Shown: positions 10,259-20,709 of the stretch, piece after piece
Position numbering within the stretch: the stretch's first letter is position 1
Layout of the letters: the number at the start of each line of letters is the position of its first letter
Assembly (NCBI GenBank): GCA_003666385.1
Contig: QPIN01000052.1
Location: forward strand, 1-54,723
Reading direction: 5' to 3'
Length of the DNA stretch: 54,723 nucleotides
Source: Methylococcales symbiont of Hymedesmia sp. n. MRB-2018
Lineage (GTDB): Bacteria > Pseudomonadota > Gammaproteobacteria > Methylococcales > Methylomonadaceae
Notes under the pieces: model-generated
What the model was told of the DNA's origin: nothing
Database searches by the model: none
What the model saw: only the letters and a program-made list of their open reading frames with translations
Translations under genes and position numbers: made by a program

Positions 10259-11421
10259 TCCGCATTTTCCTTAGGTGTTTGTTTTTGTTTTTGCTTTTCT
10301 GTTATTTCACTATGTACTCTAAATAGCAAAGCCATTGCCGCACACATGGTTATCATGCTGGCACCTCCGTAACTCATCAAAGGCAAGGTCAGGCCTTTTG
10401 TTGGCAACATCCCCATGTTCACGCCCATATTAATAAATGCCTGAAAGCCAAACCAGATACCGATACCATAAGCAATAAATGCTGCAAATTTCTCACCTAA
10501 TTGTTCTGCTTGGACAGCCAATGAAAAAGCGTGACCTAGTAATAAGGTAAATAAGCTGATAACGACCAGGACACCCATTAAACCTAATTCTTCAGCTAGC
10601 ACTGAAAATAAAAAATCAGTATGTGCTTCAGGCAAATAAAATAATTTTTGAATACCCCTGCCTAAACCCACTCCGAATATCTCTCCCCGTCCAAATGAAA
10701 TTAATGCTTGTACCAGTTGAAAGCCAGTATTTTGTGCATCTGCCCATGGGTTAATAAATCCTGTAATTCTAGCCCTCTGATACGGTGAAAAATAAACCAG
10801 TAATATGCCTAAGACCGTAATGATAGAGATCAAAATAGTAAACTGCCAAAGCCTTGCACCGCTTAAATACAGGACTCCCATTGCTATCACTAAAATAACA
10901 ACTGCCGATCCAAAATCAGGCTCCAATAACAGAAAAAAACAGGCTAATGAAAATAATAATAGTGGTTTAACTAAACCGTATGTTGAATTCAATACAGCAT
11001 CTTGATGCCGAGTGATATAACTCGCCATATAAACTACTGATGCAAATTTGACCACTTCTGACACTTGAAGTCTTGCTCCTGCTATTGAAATCCAGCGAAC
11101 ACTTCCGTTTACTTTAACGCCAACACCTGGAATTAAAACGACTATCAATAATGCGATACCTATAATGAATATCCATGGACCCATTTTTTCCCATAATTTT
11201 AGCGGTATGCAACATACTATTGCCGCAATTCCTATGCCTGCAATAATATGTTTTATCTGTCTCAAAGGATAATGCAAACTATTATTGACCAATTCCTCAC
11301 CTAAATGTAAGGATGATGAGGTCACCATAATAAAGCCTATCATCAATAGTATTGTGCAAATACATAGTAAAAAATAATCTATATGGAATATTTTTTGTTG
11401 CTGATTCAGCGTGGAATTCAT
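10243..11421 (-). CDS. ftsW: SEDS-family peptidoglycan glycosyltransferase FtsW
   Basis: FtsW is an integral membrane SEDS protein with about ten membrane segments that polymerises septal glycan together with the transpeptidase FtsI. It has the characteristic Arg/Glu-rich loop FSPYQRARITGFINPWAD and the C-terminal LPLMSYGGASM motif. The length is 392 residues. The nearby ftsI gene supports FtsW over RodA. Confidence 0.95.
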   Translation of the reverse strand: MNSTLNQQQKIFHIDYFLLCICTILLMIGFIMVTSSSLHLGEELVNNSLHYPLRQIKHIIAGIGIAAIVCCIPLKLWEKMGPWIFIIGIALLIVVLIPGVGVKVNGSVRWISIAGARLQVSEVVKFASVVYMASYITRHQDAVLNSTYGLVKPLLLFSLACFFLLLEPDFGSAVVILVIAMGVLYLSGARLWQFTILISIITVLGILLVYFSPYQRARITGFINPWADAQNTGFQLVQALISFGRGEIFGVGLGRGIQKLFYLPEAHTDFLFSVLAEELGLMGVLVVISLFTLLLGHAFSLAVQAEQLGEKFAAFIAYGIGIWFGFQAFINMGVNMGMLPTKGLTLPLMSYGGASMITMCAAMALLFRVHSEITEKQKQKQTPKENAEWINV

Positions 11422-12791
11422 GCCGCTAACTCCATCACAGCTGCAGTAAACTGATCACCTCTTTCTTGATAGTTTTTAAACTGATCAATACTGGCACATG
11501 CTGGACTCAATAAAACACTTTCACCAGCCTCTGCCATTGTTGCTGCAATCTGCACTGCTTCTTTAATGGTTTTTGCTTGATAAGAAGGCACGCAACCATC
11601 AATTGCCCGTTCAATCTTCTCAGTATCCTTTCCTATCAGCACCACACATTTTGCCTTTGCTTTGATGGCTGGAATCAACTCGCTAATTTCTGCACCTTTA
11701 GCATCGCCTCCAGCAATCAATACAACTTTTTCCTGATAACCTTGCATTGCTGCAATACAGGCTCCTATATTGGTTGCTTTTGAGTCATTGACCCAACTCA
11801 CACCTTTCACTGTTGCTATACACTGCATTCGGTGAGCTAAACCCTTAAAGTCTTTAAGCGCACAACACATTGATAATGTATTCAAACCTACCACTTTGCC
11901 TAATGCTAGTGCAGCTAATGCGTTTGCAACATTATGCATTCCTTCTAGTGGTAGCTCTATTTGTTTCATCAACGGTTTTTTTTCGTCCATCAACCAAATT
12001 TCACCTTGTCTATTCTGAAGATGAAAGCCTGTATTACTCTGAATAGAAAAAGTGAGTTTTTTTCTATTCGCTTCAATCATTCCTCGAACTATCGAATCAT
12101 CATTATTGAGTACCATCACACCACTACCAGCAAATACCTTTTGCTTTTCCTGTACATACTCCTTTAAGTCTTGATAACGATCTAAATGATCTGATGATAT
12201 ATTGAGTACGGTGGCTGCTGTTGCATTTAATACTGTAGTCCTTTCTAACTGAAAACTCGAAAGCTCTATCACATATAAGTCTATCGAATCATCCAGTAAT
12301 GCTAGTGCAGGAATCCCTAAATTACCCCCAACGGCAGTGTTCATGCCAGACTTGTTACCCATATCCCCTAACATACTTGTAACGGTACTTTTCCCATTAG
12401 AACCTGTTATTGCAATTATAGGTTTGTCAGTGGCACAGGCAAACAAATCAATATCACTGACAATTCTTGCTTTTGCCAATACGGCTCTCTTAATGCAATC
12501 TTCCTGTAATGACACACCTGGACTTACCACTAAATGTGTCACCACATCAAAAGCCGCCTGATCAAATCCGCCTGTAAATACCGCTGTATTGGGAAAAGTT
12601 TGTAACAGCGTATCATTTAATGGTGGATGGTCTCGGCTATCTACCACTGCATATTGAATATGGTTTTCTTGTAAAAATTTGCTAACAGAAAAACCCGTTA
12701 CACCCAAACCAACCACCAAAACCTTTGACTCTTCATTCAAAGATAACTGTTGCTTTAATGCTGCTGAAATGGCTTTTCTATTCATCCTCAT
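11418..12791 (-). CDS. murD: UDP-N-acetylmuramoylalanine--D-glutamate ligase
   Basis: MurD is the Mur ligase adding D-Glu. [17 protein letters not shown] is the UDP-binding domain, [15 protein letters not shown] the P-loop, and [17 protein letters not shown] the family signature around the catalytic domain. The length is 457 residues, or 455 if the second Met (12785) is the start. It overlaps mraY and ftsW by 4 bp each. Confidence 0.95.
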   Translation of the reverse strand: MRMNRKAISAALKQQLSLNEESKVLVVGLGVTGFSVSKFLQENHIQYAVVDSRDHPPLNDTLLQTFPNTAVFTGGFDQAAFDVVTHLVVSPGVSLQEDCIKRAVLAKARIVSDIDLFACATDKPIIAITGSNGKSTVTSMLGDMGNKSGMNTAVGGNLGIPALALLDDSIDLYVIELSSFQLERTTVLNATAATVLNISSDHLDRYQDLKEYVQEKQKVFAGSGVMVLNNDDSIVRGMIEANRKKLTFSIQSNTGFHLQNRQGEIWLMDEKKPLMKQIELPLEGMHNVANALAALALGKVVGLNTLSMCCALKDFKGLAHRMQCIATVKGVSWVNDSKATNIGACIAAMQGYQEKVVLIAGGDAKGAEISELIPAIKAKAKCVVLIGKDTEKIERAIDGCVPSYQAKTIKEAVQIAATMAEAGESVLLSPACASIDQFKNYQERGDQFTAAVMELAA

Positions 12792-13870
12792 CTCAGTTTT
12801 AGTGTTGCCAAACCAATGAGTACTAAGATCACGGTAATTATCCAGAACCTGACTATAATCCTCGGTTCTGGCCAGCCTTTTAATTCATAATGATGATGAA
12901 TGGGTGTCATTAAAAATACCCGTTTACCTCTCGTTTTATATGAAGCGACTTGAATAATAACCGAGATTGTTTCAGCTACAAATACACCACCCATAATTAT
13001 CAAAACAATTTCTTGTCTGATCAAAATGGCCAAAATACCTAATGCAGCCCCCAGTGCCAATGCACCTACATCTCCCATAAAAACCATTGCAGGGTATGTG
13101 TTAAACCATAAAAACCCAAGACCAGAACCCACTAATGCCGCACAGAATACAATTAACTCGCCTGATAAAGGCAGATAAGGAATAGCAAGATATTGCGAAA
13201 AGTTTATATGTCCTGACAAATAAGCAAAAATGCCTAATGCAGCCCCAACCATCACAGTTGGCATAATGGCTAATCCATCTAATCCATCTGTCAGGTTGAC
13301 TGCATTACTGGAACCGACGATGACAAGATAGGTCATTAAAATATAATACCAACCCATATCAACTATTATATTTTTAAAAAACGGGACGATAAACTGTGTT
13401 TCCGCAGGAAGCTCTGCTGATGCATATAAAAATACACCACTACTTAATGCAATTGCTGATTGCCAAAATAATTTAACTTTGGCAGACAAGCCATCACTAT
13501 TACCCTGCATGACTTTTCTATAATCATCCACAAAACCGATGATCCCATGTGACAAAGTGACAAACAGCACCACCCATACATATCGATTCTCTAAATCTGC
13601 CCACAGTAATGTGCTGACACTAATCGCCACCAAAATCATCGCGCCCCCCATCGTAGGAGTGCCTGCTTTTTCATAATGACTTTCTGGTCCATCTTGACGA
13701 ATTGATTGGCCAATTTTTTTTCGAGTCAGCTTTCCTATCATTATCGGGCCGATAATGAATGACATAATCAATGCTGTCAGTGCACCCAAAATAGCTCTTA
13801 ATGTCAGGTATTGGAATACCCGAAAGCTACTATCAAAGTGCATTAAATAATCTGTTAAATAAAGTAGCAT
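12788..13870 (-). CDS. mraY: Phospho-N-acetylmuramoyl-pentapeptide transferase
   Basis: MraY is a ten-helix membrane enzyme that transfers phospho-MurNAc-pentapeptide to undecaprenyl phosphate, forming lipid I. The Asp-rich motif GFVDDYRK, the second motif [10 protein letters not shown] and the [12 protein letters not shown]-terminal loop are all present. The length of 360 residues equals the usual size. It lies 8 bp after murF. Confidence 0.96.
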   Translation of the reverse strand: MLLYLTDYLMHFDSSFRVFQYLTLRAILGALTALIMSFIIGPIMIGKLTRKKIGQSIRQDGPESHYEKAGTPTMGGAMILVAISVSTLLWADLENRYVWVVLFVTLSHGIIGFVDDYRKVMQGNSDGLSAKVKLFWQSAIALSSGVFLYASAELPAETQFIVPFFKNIIVDMGWYYILMTYLVIVGSSNAVNLTDGLDGLAIMPTVMVGAALGIFAYLSGHINFSQYLAIPYLPLSGELIVFCAALVGSGLGFLWFNTYPAMVFMGDVGALALGAALGILAILIRQEIVLIIMGGVFVAETISVIIQVASYKTRGKRVFLMTPIHHHYELKGWPEPRIIVRFWIITVILVLIGLATLKLR

Positions 13871-13878
13871 ATTCTTTT

Positions 13879-15240
13879 TTATGTCCGAAATTCTGTCACT
13901 AGCTGTGACACTATATTTTCCATTTTTTGTGCACGTGAGCCTTTAACTAACACACTTTCACAACCTTTTAATTCTTTCTTTAAAAAATTGATCATTTTTT
14001 CTTGCGAGCTAAAAAAAGTGGCTCCTTTGCCAAATGTCGAGGAGGTATGTTCTGCATCGGAGCCTATAGTTAGCAAACGTACAACATTCATTGATTTTAT
14101 TAATTTACCTAATTCTCTATGTATTTCCAGGCTATTGGAGCCCATTTCGGCCAATGCACCTAATATCACCCATGGTTCTCCGCCACTTTCCAGTAACACA
14201 TTCAACGCCGCTTTCACTGAATTTGGATTGGCATTATAAGTGTCATCAATAACCAAACCGCCATGCTTTCCTGCTAGTGGCTGTAATCGACCGGTCACTG
14301 GTTTCAACTGTTCTAGTCCTTGTTTGATTTGTTTTAAACCAATCCCCAGTTGCCTGCTAGCTACAGTCGCAGCCAACGCATTCAGTACATTATGCTGGCC
14401 CGCTAGGTTTAATTGAATTTCTATGTCCTCATTGCCAGTTACCAATTTAAAACGGGTTTTAAATGTCTTATTCTTTACTGTTGACTGTATGTCTTCAGCT
14501 CTACAATCTGCTTCTTGTTCCAGACCAAAAGTTACACATTTTCGATTGCCTGCCAACATTTTCCAGTATTTATAAAACGCATCATCTCTGTTCAGCACAG
14601 CAACTCCATCCATTGCCAAACTCTGAATAATTTCACCTTTTGCTTTGGCTACACCATCAATACTGCCAAAGCCTTCAATATGCACCGAACCCACATTATT
14701 AATCACTGCAACATCGGGACTTACATAACTACAACTATAAGCAATTTCTCCAACATGATTTGCACCTACTTCTATAACTGCATACTGATGCTGCTCATGT
14801 AACTTTAATAATGTAAGAGGGACACCAATATCATTATTCAAGTTTCCCTGTGTATACAAAACATTGCCAACCAAACTCAAAATAGAGGCAATCATTTCTT
14901 TGACCGTGGTTTTACCATTACTTCCTGTAATTGCTATCGATTTTACATTGGCTTTTTGTTTCCATCCTCCTGCTAATTCAGCTAGTGCTAAATGGCTATC
15001 CTTAACCACTATCTGTGACAATCTTGTACTGCTTTTTTTTTCGACCAATACAGCATCTGCTCCAGCTAATTCAGCCTTGTCGATAAAGCTATGCCCATCA
15101 AAATTTTTACCTTTGATGGCAATATATAAATCCCCTTTATTGAGTGTTCGTGTATCTATGCTACTTGCACAAATGCTTATATCTTCACCCGATAAAACAC
15201 CGTTCACATGGCGAGCAATTTCACTCAGTAACATATTCAT
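13879..15240 (-). CDS. murF: UDP-MurNAc-tripeptide--D-alanyl-D-alanine ligase
   Basis: MurF is the Mur ligase that adds the D-Ala-D-Ala dipeptide made by Ddl. [20 protein letters not shown] is the P-loop with the MurF-specific KEM, and [17 protein letters not shown] is the family signature. The length is 453 residues. The start codon directly abuts the murE stop with no gap. Confidence 0.96.
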   Translation of the reverse strand: MNMLLSEIARHVNGVLSGEDISICASSIDTRTLNKGDLYIAIKGKNFDGHSFIDKAELAGADAVLVEKKSSTRLSQIVVKDSHLALAELAGGWKQKANVKSIAITGSNGKTTVKEMIASILSLVGNVLYTQGNLNNDIGVPLTLLKLHEQHQYAVIEVGANHVGEIAYSCSYVSPDVAVINNVGSVHIEGFGSIDGVAKAKGEIIQSLAMDGVAVLNRDDAFYKYWKMLAGNRKCVTFGLEQEADCRAEDIQSTVKNKTFKTRFKLVTGNEDIEIQLNLAGQHNVLNALAATVASRQLGIGLKQIKQGLEQLKPVTGRLQPLAGKHGGLVIDDTYNANPNSVKAALNVLLESGGEPWVILGALAEMGSNSLEIHRELGKLIKSMNVVRLLTIGSDAEHTSSTFGKGATFFSSQEKMINFLKKELKGCESVLVKGSRAQKMENIVSQLVTEFRT

Positions 15241-16713
15241 TTATTGCCAACCTATCAATCCTTGCCTTACTAATCCCTGGTCACTAAATGGATGCCTCAC
15301 ACCTTTAATTTCCTGATAATCTTCATCTCCTTTACCTGCAATAACAACACAATCATTTAAACTGGCTCTACTTATCACTGACTGTATAGCTTGTTCTCTA
15401 TCTTGAATCACTTCACAAACATTTTCTTTGCAGCCCATTTGAATCTCTTTAATAATGAATTCTGGCATTTCATACCTTGGGTTATCATTTGCAATAATTA
15501 CTACATCTGCCAACTGACTAGCGATTCTCCCCATTTCAGGTCGCTTGCCTTTATCTCGATCACCACCACAACCAAATACTAACCACAACTTACCTTGGCA
15601 ATATTTTTTAACGGCTCGCAATAACTTGTCTAAAGCGTCTGGCGTATGTGCATAGTCAACAAATATATACGGCTTTTTATCGCCGCCAAAGCGTTCCATT
15701 CTTCCTGCTACTGGTTCTAAAGTTGTCACTTTGCTAACCACTTCATTTAATTCCTGACCTTGTGCTAATAAAACCGTTATCACTGCCAAAATATTATCTA
15801 AATTAAAATCACCTACAATTGTACTGTTCACTTGCATTTTTTGCTGATTCCAGCAAACCAAAAAACTAATGCCATCCAAACCATATTCAATTTTTTTAGC
15901 CGTCACATTTTCTGCTTGAGCACATTGCAGTCCTTTTGCACTATATGCCCAGCATTTAGTGTTTTTACCGACTACTGAAAAAATCCTTTCACTATAACTA
16001 TCATCCGTATTAACCACCACAAACTGCAATTCTTTACGCCTAAATAGTATCAACTTGGCTTCTAAATAAGCATCCATAGTTAGGTGATAATCCAAGTGGT
16101 CTCGGCTTAAATTTGTAAATAACGCAGCTTTAAAGTCAACACCATTCACTCTTCCTTGCTGTAAACCATGTGATGACACCTCCATCACTACCGTTTGCTT
16201 CTTTGCTACCACAAAATTAGCCAATATAGTCTGTATTGTTATCGCATCAGGTGTTGTGTTAACTGTTTTTTTTAAACCCGCTTTTGTCCCCCAACCTAAT
16301 GTACCAACAACAGCACTCTCAGCTATCAGTTGTAATAAAAACTGACTACATGTGGTCTTGCCATTAGTCCCTGTCACACCTATTACTGCTATTTTTTTTG
16401 AAGGTGACTGATAAAAACGATCAGCCAAAAAACCCAATTTTGAACTTAGGTTTTTTATACCAACACTATCAATTGGTAATTTATCAATGTCGAATAAATC
16501 ACTACCTTGTATGTCATAAACTACTGCAATTGCACCCTTTTCTATTGCTTTACTCAAAAAGCGAAGACCGTGCCCCATTGCACCTGCTACCGCTACAAAC
16601 ACAAAGTTCTTACCAATTTTTCTGCTATCGAGGGTTATTCCCTTTATGACTCGATCACATTTTAAAGCCGTCTTTTCTCCAGCCAAACCATCAAGCAGCT
16701 CATTGAGATTCAT
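15241..16713 (-). CDS. murE: UDP-MurNAc-dipeptide--2,6-diaminopimelate ligase
   Basis: MurE is the Mur ligase adding the third stem-peptide residue. IGVTGTNGKTTCSQFLL is the P-loop; the DNPR motif (ANDNPRYEMPE) marks the meso-diaminopimelate-specific enzyme rather than the lysine type. The length is 490 residues. It overlaps the ftsI end by 4 bp. Confidence 0.96.
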   Translation of the reverse strand: MNLNELLDGLAGEKTALKCDRVIKGITLDSRKIGKNFVFVAVAGAMGHGLRFLSKAIEKGAIAVVYDIQGSDLFDIDKLPIDSVGIKNLSSKLGFLADRFYQSPSKKIAVIGVTGTNGKTTCSQFLLQLIAESAVVGTLGWGTKAGLKKTVNTTPDAITIQTILANFVVAKKQTVVMEVSSHGLQQGRVNGVDFKAALFTNLSRDHLDYHLTMDAYLEAKLILFRRKELQFVVVNTDDSYSERIFSVVGKNTKCWAYSAKGLQCAQAENVTAKKIEYGLDGISFLVCWNQQKMQVNSTIVGDFNLDNILAVITVLLAQGQELNEVVSKVTTLEPVAGRMERFGGDKKPYIFVDYAHTPDALDKLLRAVKKYCQGKLWLVFGCGGDRDKGKRPEMGRIASQLADVVIIANDNPRYEMPEFIIKEIQMGCKENVCEVIQDREQAIQSVISRASLNDCVVIAGKGDEDYQEIKGVRHPFSDQGLVRQGLIGWQ

Positions 16714-18455
16714 TCTGCTCGTGTTAACAAGATTGGCATAGTATCTTCTTTATCAGGAGCCACTCCATAGACTCGTAACGCTCCCGCCATGACTTTTGAA
16801 AATACAGGTGCTGCAACCAATCCCCCATAATATTTACCCGCTGTCGGTTCATTGACCATGACGGCTATGACAAAACGTGGATTACTGGCTGGTGCCATTC
16901 CAACAAATACAGCTAGATACCGATCATCCGCATAACCTCCTGCCACTGCTTTTTTTACCGTACCTGTTTTTCCAGCCACTCTATATCCATCCACTCTTGC
17001 CTGATAGGCTGTGCCATCTTTTTTAATCACATGTTCAAGCATAGCCCTGACCTTTCTTGCCGTATCCGCACTAAACACCCGTTTTGCATCATAATCATCA
17101 TTTCGCTTTAAAATACTGACTGAATGTAATATTCCATCATCTGCCAAAGCTGTATATGACCTAGCTAACTGTAATACCGACACTGACACACCATAACCAT
17201 AAGATAATGTGGCCTGTTCAAATGCATGCCATCGTTGATAGTCCAGTAATCTACCACTTGCCTCTCCAGGGAAACCAGCATGTGCAGTATTTCCAAATCC
17301 CAGTTGCTTATAAACTCCCCAAAAATATTCCTTTGGCATCTTCAAAGCAATTTTACTAATAGCCACATTGCTGGATTTTTTTAATACACGCGTTAAGTCT
17401 AAAGTACCGTAATTATGTATATCTCTTACTAAATTCCGACCAACTCTAAAAAACCCTTTTGTTTTTATTTGTATTGCATCATCTATATAACCACCATCCA
17501 AAGCTGCAGCAACTACAAATGGTTTCATTGTAGAACCAGGCTCAAACACATCCAGCATGGCTCGATTTCTATACACATTCGCAGTTAAACCTTTTCTAGT
17601 ATTTGGGTTAAATGCAGGCTGATTAACTACAGCTAATATCTCACCATTTTTTGCATCTAAAACCACCAAAGAGGCTGAAAGTGCTTTATGTTTAATTACT
17701 GTTCTTTGCAATTCCCTATGCGCTATGTACTGAATTCTCTGATCAATACTTAAAATAAGATCTTGACCTGCAACAGGGTCTTTAATATTTTCAATATCCT
17801 TATAATTAATAACTTGTCTTTTACCATCCCTTATAACCCGCTTTTTACCAGCAATGCCTTTAAGGGTATGTTCGTAACCCCGTTCCATCCCTTCCTGTCC
17901 AATATCATCCACATCTGTAAAACCAATGATATGTGCAGAAACCGCACCCGCAGGATAATAGCGTTTAAATTCACGTTCAAAATAAACCCCCTCAACCTGA
18001 AGATCTCTAATTTTATGCGCCAACTGCGGATTAATTCTTCGTTTTAGATAAGCAAATCGCTTTGTTGTTTTCGCATTCAACAACATTTTCATTTTCTTTT
18101 TAGAAACGCTTAGCCATTGTGCTATCTGCTTTATCTTTATTAACGCTACTTTATCTAGTTCGCCCTTTTTATTTCTTTTAAAATGTTGCGGATTTACCCA
18201 AACCGATTCAACAGGTGAACTTATCGCCAATGGTTCATTATTTCTATCTAAAATCTTACCTCTATATGCGGGTACAGTAACAACCCCTACATGTCTTTTA
18301 TCTCCTTGTTGCTGAAGAAACTGCTTGTCATAAATTTGTAGAAATACAGCACGTCCAATTAGCATTAGCATTCCAAACATTAATAAAGCCAATAACAAAC
18401 GTCGTCTTAAAACAAAATCAGGCATTCTGTTTTGTCTGTACAGTAATTCTTTCAC
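16710..18455 (-). CDS. ftsI: Septal peptidoglycan transpeptidase FtsI (PBP3)
   Basis: FtsI is a class B penicillin-binding protein that cross-links septal peptidoglycan. One N-terminal membrane segment (about residues 20-40) is followed by the PBP dimerisation domain and the transpeptidase domain with S308-T-M-K311, the SSN triad at 361-363 and the KTG box in AGKTGTVKK. The length is 581 residues. It starts one base after the ftsL stop, in the standard ftsL-ftsI order. Confidence 0.96.
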   Translation of the reverse strand: MKELLYRQNRMPDFVLRRRLLLALLMFGMLMLIGRAVFLQIYDKQFLQQQGDKRHVGVVTVPAYRGKILDRNNEPLAISSPVESVWVNPQHFKRNKKGELDKVALIKIKQIAQWLSVSKKKMKMLLNAKTTKRFAYLKRRINPQLAHKIRDLQVEGVYFEREFKRYYPAGAVSAHIIGFTDVDDIGQEGMERGYEHTLKGIAGKKRVIRDGKRQVINYKDIENIKDPVAGQDLILSIDQRIQYIAHRELQRTVIKHKALSASLVVLDAKNGEILAVVNQPAFNPNTRKGLTANVYRNRAMLDVFEPGSTMKPFVVAAALDGGYIDDAIQIKTKGFFRVGRNLVRDIHNYGTLDLTRVLKKSSNVAISKIALKMPKEYFWGVYKQLGFGNTAHAGFPGEASGRLLDYQRWHAFEQATLSYGYGVSVSVLQLARSYTALADDGILHSVSILKRNDDYDAKRVFSADTARKVRAMLEHVIKKDGTAYQARVDGYRVAGKTGTVKKAVAGGYADDRYLAVFVGMAPASNPRFVIAVMVNEPTAGKYYGGLVAAPVFSKVMAGALRVYGVAPDKEDTMPILLTRAE

Positions 18456-18456
18456 C

Positions 18457-18723
18457 TTACTGCTTTAAATAGATGACTTTTTCACGTCTGGGCATGATTA
18501 ATTTAAGTTTATTTTTTGCTACACTTTCAACTCTATTTTCTTCTGTCAACATGGTTAATTCCAACTGCAATTGTCCCCATTCAATCGCAAAATTATCTAG
18601 CATTTTTTCTTGCTTCTGCATTTGAATAAATAAAGAGCGTGACTCATATTTTTTATCAATTACTAATAATGCTGAAACTAGGAGTAGACATACTAATGTA
18701 CCCAATAAAACAAAATTAGTCAT
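18457..18723 (-). CDS. ftsL: Cell division protein FtsL
   Basis: This small bitopic membrane protein has 88 residues: a membrane segment near residues 3-22, then a coiled-coil-like stretch (MQKQEKMLDNFAIEWGQLQ). FtsL forms a complex with FtsB and FtsQ. Sequence conservation in this family is low, so the call rests mainly on size, topology and its position between rsmH and ftsI. Confidence 0.85.
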   Translation of the reverse strand: MTNFVLLGTLVCLLLVSALLVIDKKYESRSLFIQMQKQEKMLDNFAIEWGQLQLELTMLTEENRVESVAKNKLKLIMPRREKVIYLKQ

Positions 18724-18728
18724 AACGA

Positions 18729-19655
18729 CTAAACCTTTTCTGCAATTCGCATTATCGCGCTACGTGCCCTTGGGTTTGTGTCTAATTCCTGTTTTCCCGC
18801 CTTTACGGCTTTGCCAATTTTTTTCAATATTCCTTGCTCAATATCATCTTCTTTAATCGGTAATCGCCCTGGATTAAATTTTCGACCAGATTCCTTTCTG
18901 ATAAATCGTTTTACTATTCTGTCTTCAAGAGAATGAAAAGAAATAACGACCAATCTTCCCCTTGGCTTTAGAATATCCAAAGCTTGTTGCAATCCTTGTT
19001 TTATTTCCTCTAATTCATTATTAATTTTAATCCTAATGGCTTGAAAACTTCGAGTAGCAGGATGTTTATTCTTTTCACGTTTTGGTATTGTTTGCTCAAT
19101 CAAAAGAGCTAACTCTCTTGTCGTTTCAATTGGCGACAGAACTCTTCTCTCCATGATTGCTGCAGCAATACGCCTGGCAAAACGCTCCTCTCCATATTCA
19201 AACAAAACCTTTACCAAAACCGCTTCATCCACTTGCTTAAGCCATTGTGCTGCTGATAACCCCTTACTCTCATCCATTCGCATATCCAAAGGTCCGTCTC
19301 GCATAAAGCTGAATCCCCTCAGAGCATCATCTAGTTGTGGGGATGAAACACCTAAATCCATTAATACGCCATCAACTTGTCCAATTCCATCACACTTCTC
19401 AACAACATCGCCAAGCTGAGAAAAACAACCATGATGTAAGCTAAACCTTGTATCTTTAGCAAATTCATTCGCCAAATCAGACTGAATAGCCGCCAAATCG
19501 CGGTCTATGGCCAGCAACCTTCCTTGTTGCCCGAGTTTTTGTAAGATTCCTTTGCTATGTCCACCTCGCCCAAAAGTACAATCCAGATAAACACCTTGAG
19601 GATTAATCTCCAAACCCTGCAAAGATTCATCAAATAAAACCGATAAATGCTGCAT
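18729..19655 (-). CDS. rsmH: 16S rRNA (cytosine-1402 N4)-methyltransferase
   Basis: RsmH (MraW) methylates N4 of C1402 in 16S rRNA using SAM. YLDCTFGRGGHSKGIL is the SAM-binding loop, VLMDLGVSSPQLD the motif-IV region, and VISFHSLEDRIVKRFIR the C-terminal family signature. The length is 308 residues. It is the second gene of the dcw cluster, 8 bp after mraZ. Confidence 0.96.
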   Translation of the reverse strand: MQHLSVLFDESLQGLEINPQGVYLDCTFGRGGHSKGILQKLGQQGRLLAIDRDLAAIQSDLANEFAKDTRFSLHHGCFSQLGDVVEKCDGIGQVDGVLMDLGVSSPQLDDALRGFSFMRDGPLDMRMDESKGLSAAQWLKQVDEAVLVKVLFEYGEERFARRIAAAIMERRVLSPIETTRELALLIEQTIPKREKNKHPATRSFQAIRIKINNELEEIKQGLQQALDILKPRGRLVVISFHSLEDRIVKRFIRKESGRKFNPGRLPIKEDDIEQGILKKIGKAVKAGKQELDTNPRARSAIMRIAEKV

Positions 19656-19663
19656 TCTTTGCT

Positions 19664-20131
19664 TTAAAATGACAAGTTTGTGAGTTCGTCTAAGCCTTCT
19701 GTGTCGTTACCATTCATCCATTCTTTTTCTTTTTCAGCCCAGGCTAGATCATTCCATATTTCAAATTTATTCAATTGCCCAGCTAATACAATTCCTTTTT
19801 TCATCGTAGAAAACGTTCTTAATTTTTCAGGTAACAATAAGCGTCCTTGTCCATCCATTTCACATTCAGAGGCATTACCAATTAAAAAACGCTTTAGCTT
19901 AACTGCCGTTTTATTTAGGGTAGGTAGCTTACTGATAGTCATTTCCAGCTTTTCCCATTCAGGCAGAGGATACAACCAAAGACAGCCTTGTTCTCCTATA
20001 CATTGCCCATCAACAGCTAGGGTAACAACCATCTGATACTTACAGCTATCCTGTAATTCCGTTCGATATCGCGTAGGAATTGCGATACGCCCTTTTGCAT
20101 CCAAGTTGATTGAACTGACACCTCGTAACAA
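19664..20131 (-). CDS. mraZ: Transcriptional regulator MraZ
   Basis: MraZ is a DNA-binding AbrB-like ring protein that represses the dcw operon. Two MraZ repeats are visible: INLDAKGRIAIPTRYR near the N-terminus and CEMDGQGRLLLPEKLR in the second half. The alignment MLRG... with the family MFRG... places the start at a TTG, preceded by GGGGTG only 4 nt away; no ATG fits. At 155 residues it is normal. The rare start codon may keep expression of the repressor low. Its likely operator and promoter lie at 20157-20220. Confidence 0.93.
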   Translation of the reverse strand: MLRGVSSINLDAKGRIAIPTRYRTELQDSCKYQMVVTLAVDGQCIGEQGCLWLYPLPEWEKLEMTISKLPTLNKTAVKLKRFLIGNASECEMDGQGRLLLPEKLRTFSTMKKGIVLAGQLNKFEIWNDLAWAEKEKEWMNGNDTEGLDELTNLSF

Positions 20132-20156
20132 ATTTCACCCCAAATTAAACAAATGT

Positions 20157-20181
20157 TTCCCTTTTACACCACTTTTTACCA
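20157..20181 (-). promoter_or_regulatory. Putative MraZ operator repeats
   Basis: On the minus strand three pentamers, TGGTA, TGGTG and GGGAA, recur with an exact 10-bp period, separated by A-rich 5-bp spacers. MraZ of E. coli binds TGGGN repeats separated by 5 bp in front of its own gene, so the spacing and base pattern fit an autoregulatory operator. It starts only a few bases past the predicted transcription start, where binding would block the polymerase. The third repeat is the least like the consensus. Confidence 0.6.
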
Positions 20182-20191
20182 TTTATTTGCA

Positions 20192-20220
20192 ACTATAGGT
20201 TCCTATTTATCCTTCGTCAA
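20192..20220 (-). promoter_or_regulatory. Sigma-70 promoter of the dcw cluster
   Basis: On the minus strand TTGACG (20220-20215) and TATAGT (20197-20192) are separated by 17 bp, near the ideal sigma-70 arrangement. It reads into mraZ and lies directly upstream of the MraZ-type repeats. It is the most convincing promoter in the window and probably drives mraZ through the cluster. Confidence 0.75.
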
Positions 20221-20709
20221 GATCGATTTACTTTAATTTCCACCTTTTTCTACAAGGACTTAGCCTTGTTTATCAAGCATCATTTTTAAGCACGCATAAA
20301 ATAAAAATAAATACAATATTTATCATGTATTTATTTTATTTTCTTTATGTTAAATATCACAAAAAAACACAAACAAAGCTCTGCTCTGTTTAATTCAAAA
20401 TAATTCGTCTTTATGTTTTTTTACCGCACTAGTAGCCTTTTAGTGTTCTATTGACGGGTAATGTGATGTAGTTTTATTCGAGCATCGGCAGTGATAAATC
20501 GCCAATTAAACCCATTTTCAAAAATAAAGGGTATAAAAATGAAGATTAAATAAGGTTGTAAGAGAAAAAATAACGAGAAACCAGAACTGGCAAGAAGATT
20601 TTCTCAATCTCTGTTTGGTGTACTAAATACCCCTTCCTCACGATAAAGCAAGAGGGTAAAATTTAAAAAATACAATGTCCAATCAAATAAATATATTTAA
20701 AAGAACCCT
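20221..20709. other. AT-rich intergenic region between glk and the dcw promoter
   Basis: This 489-bp stretch lies beyond the glk stop. No coding frame with family resemblance was seen. ACAAGGACTTAGCCTTGTTT near 20252-20271 can form a short hairpin. The rest is A/T-rich with no recognised repeat, RNA gene or mobile end. Confidence 0.5.

Noticed and set aside
1628-20036. Many antisense reading frames of 60-150 codons within the dcw cluster.
   Set aside because: They are shadows of conserved genes on the opposite strand, lack ribosome binding sites and show no family resemblance.
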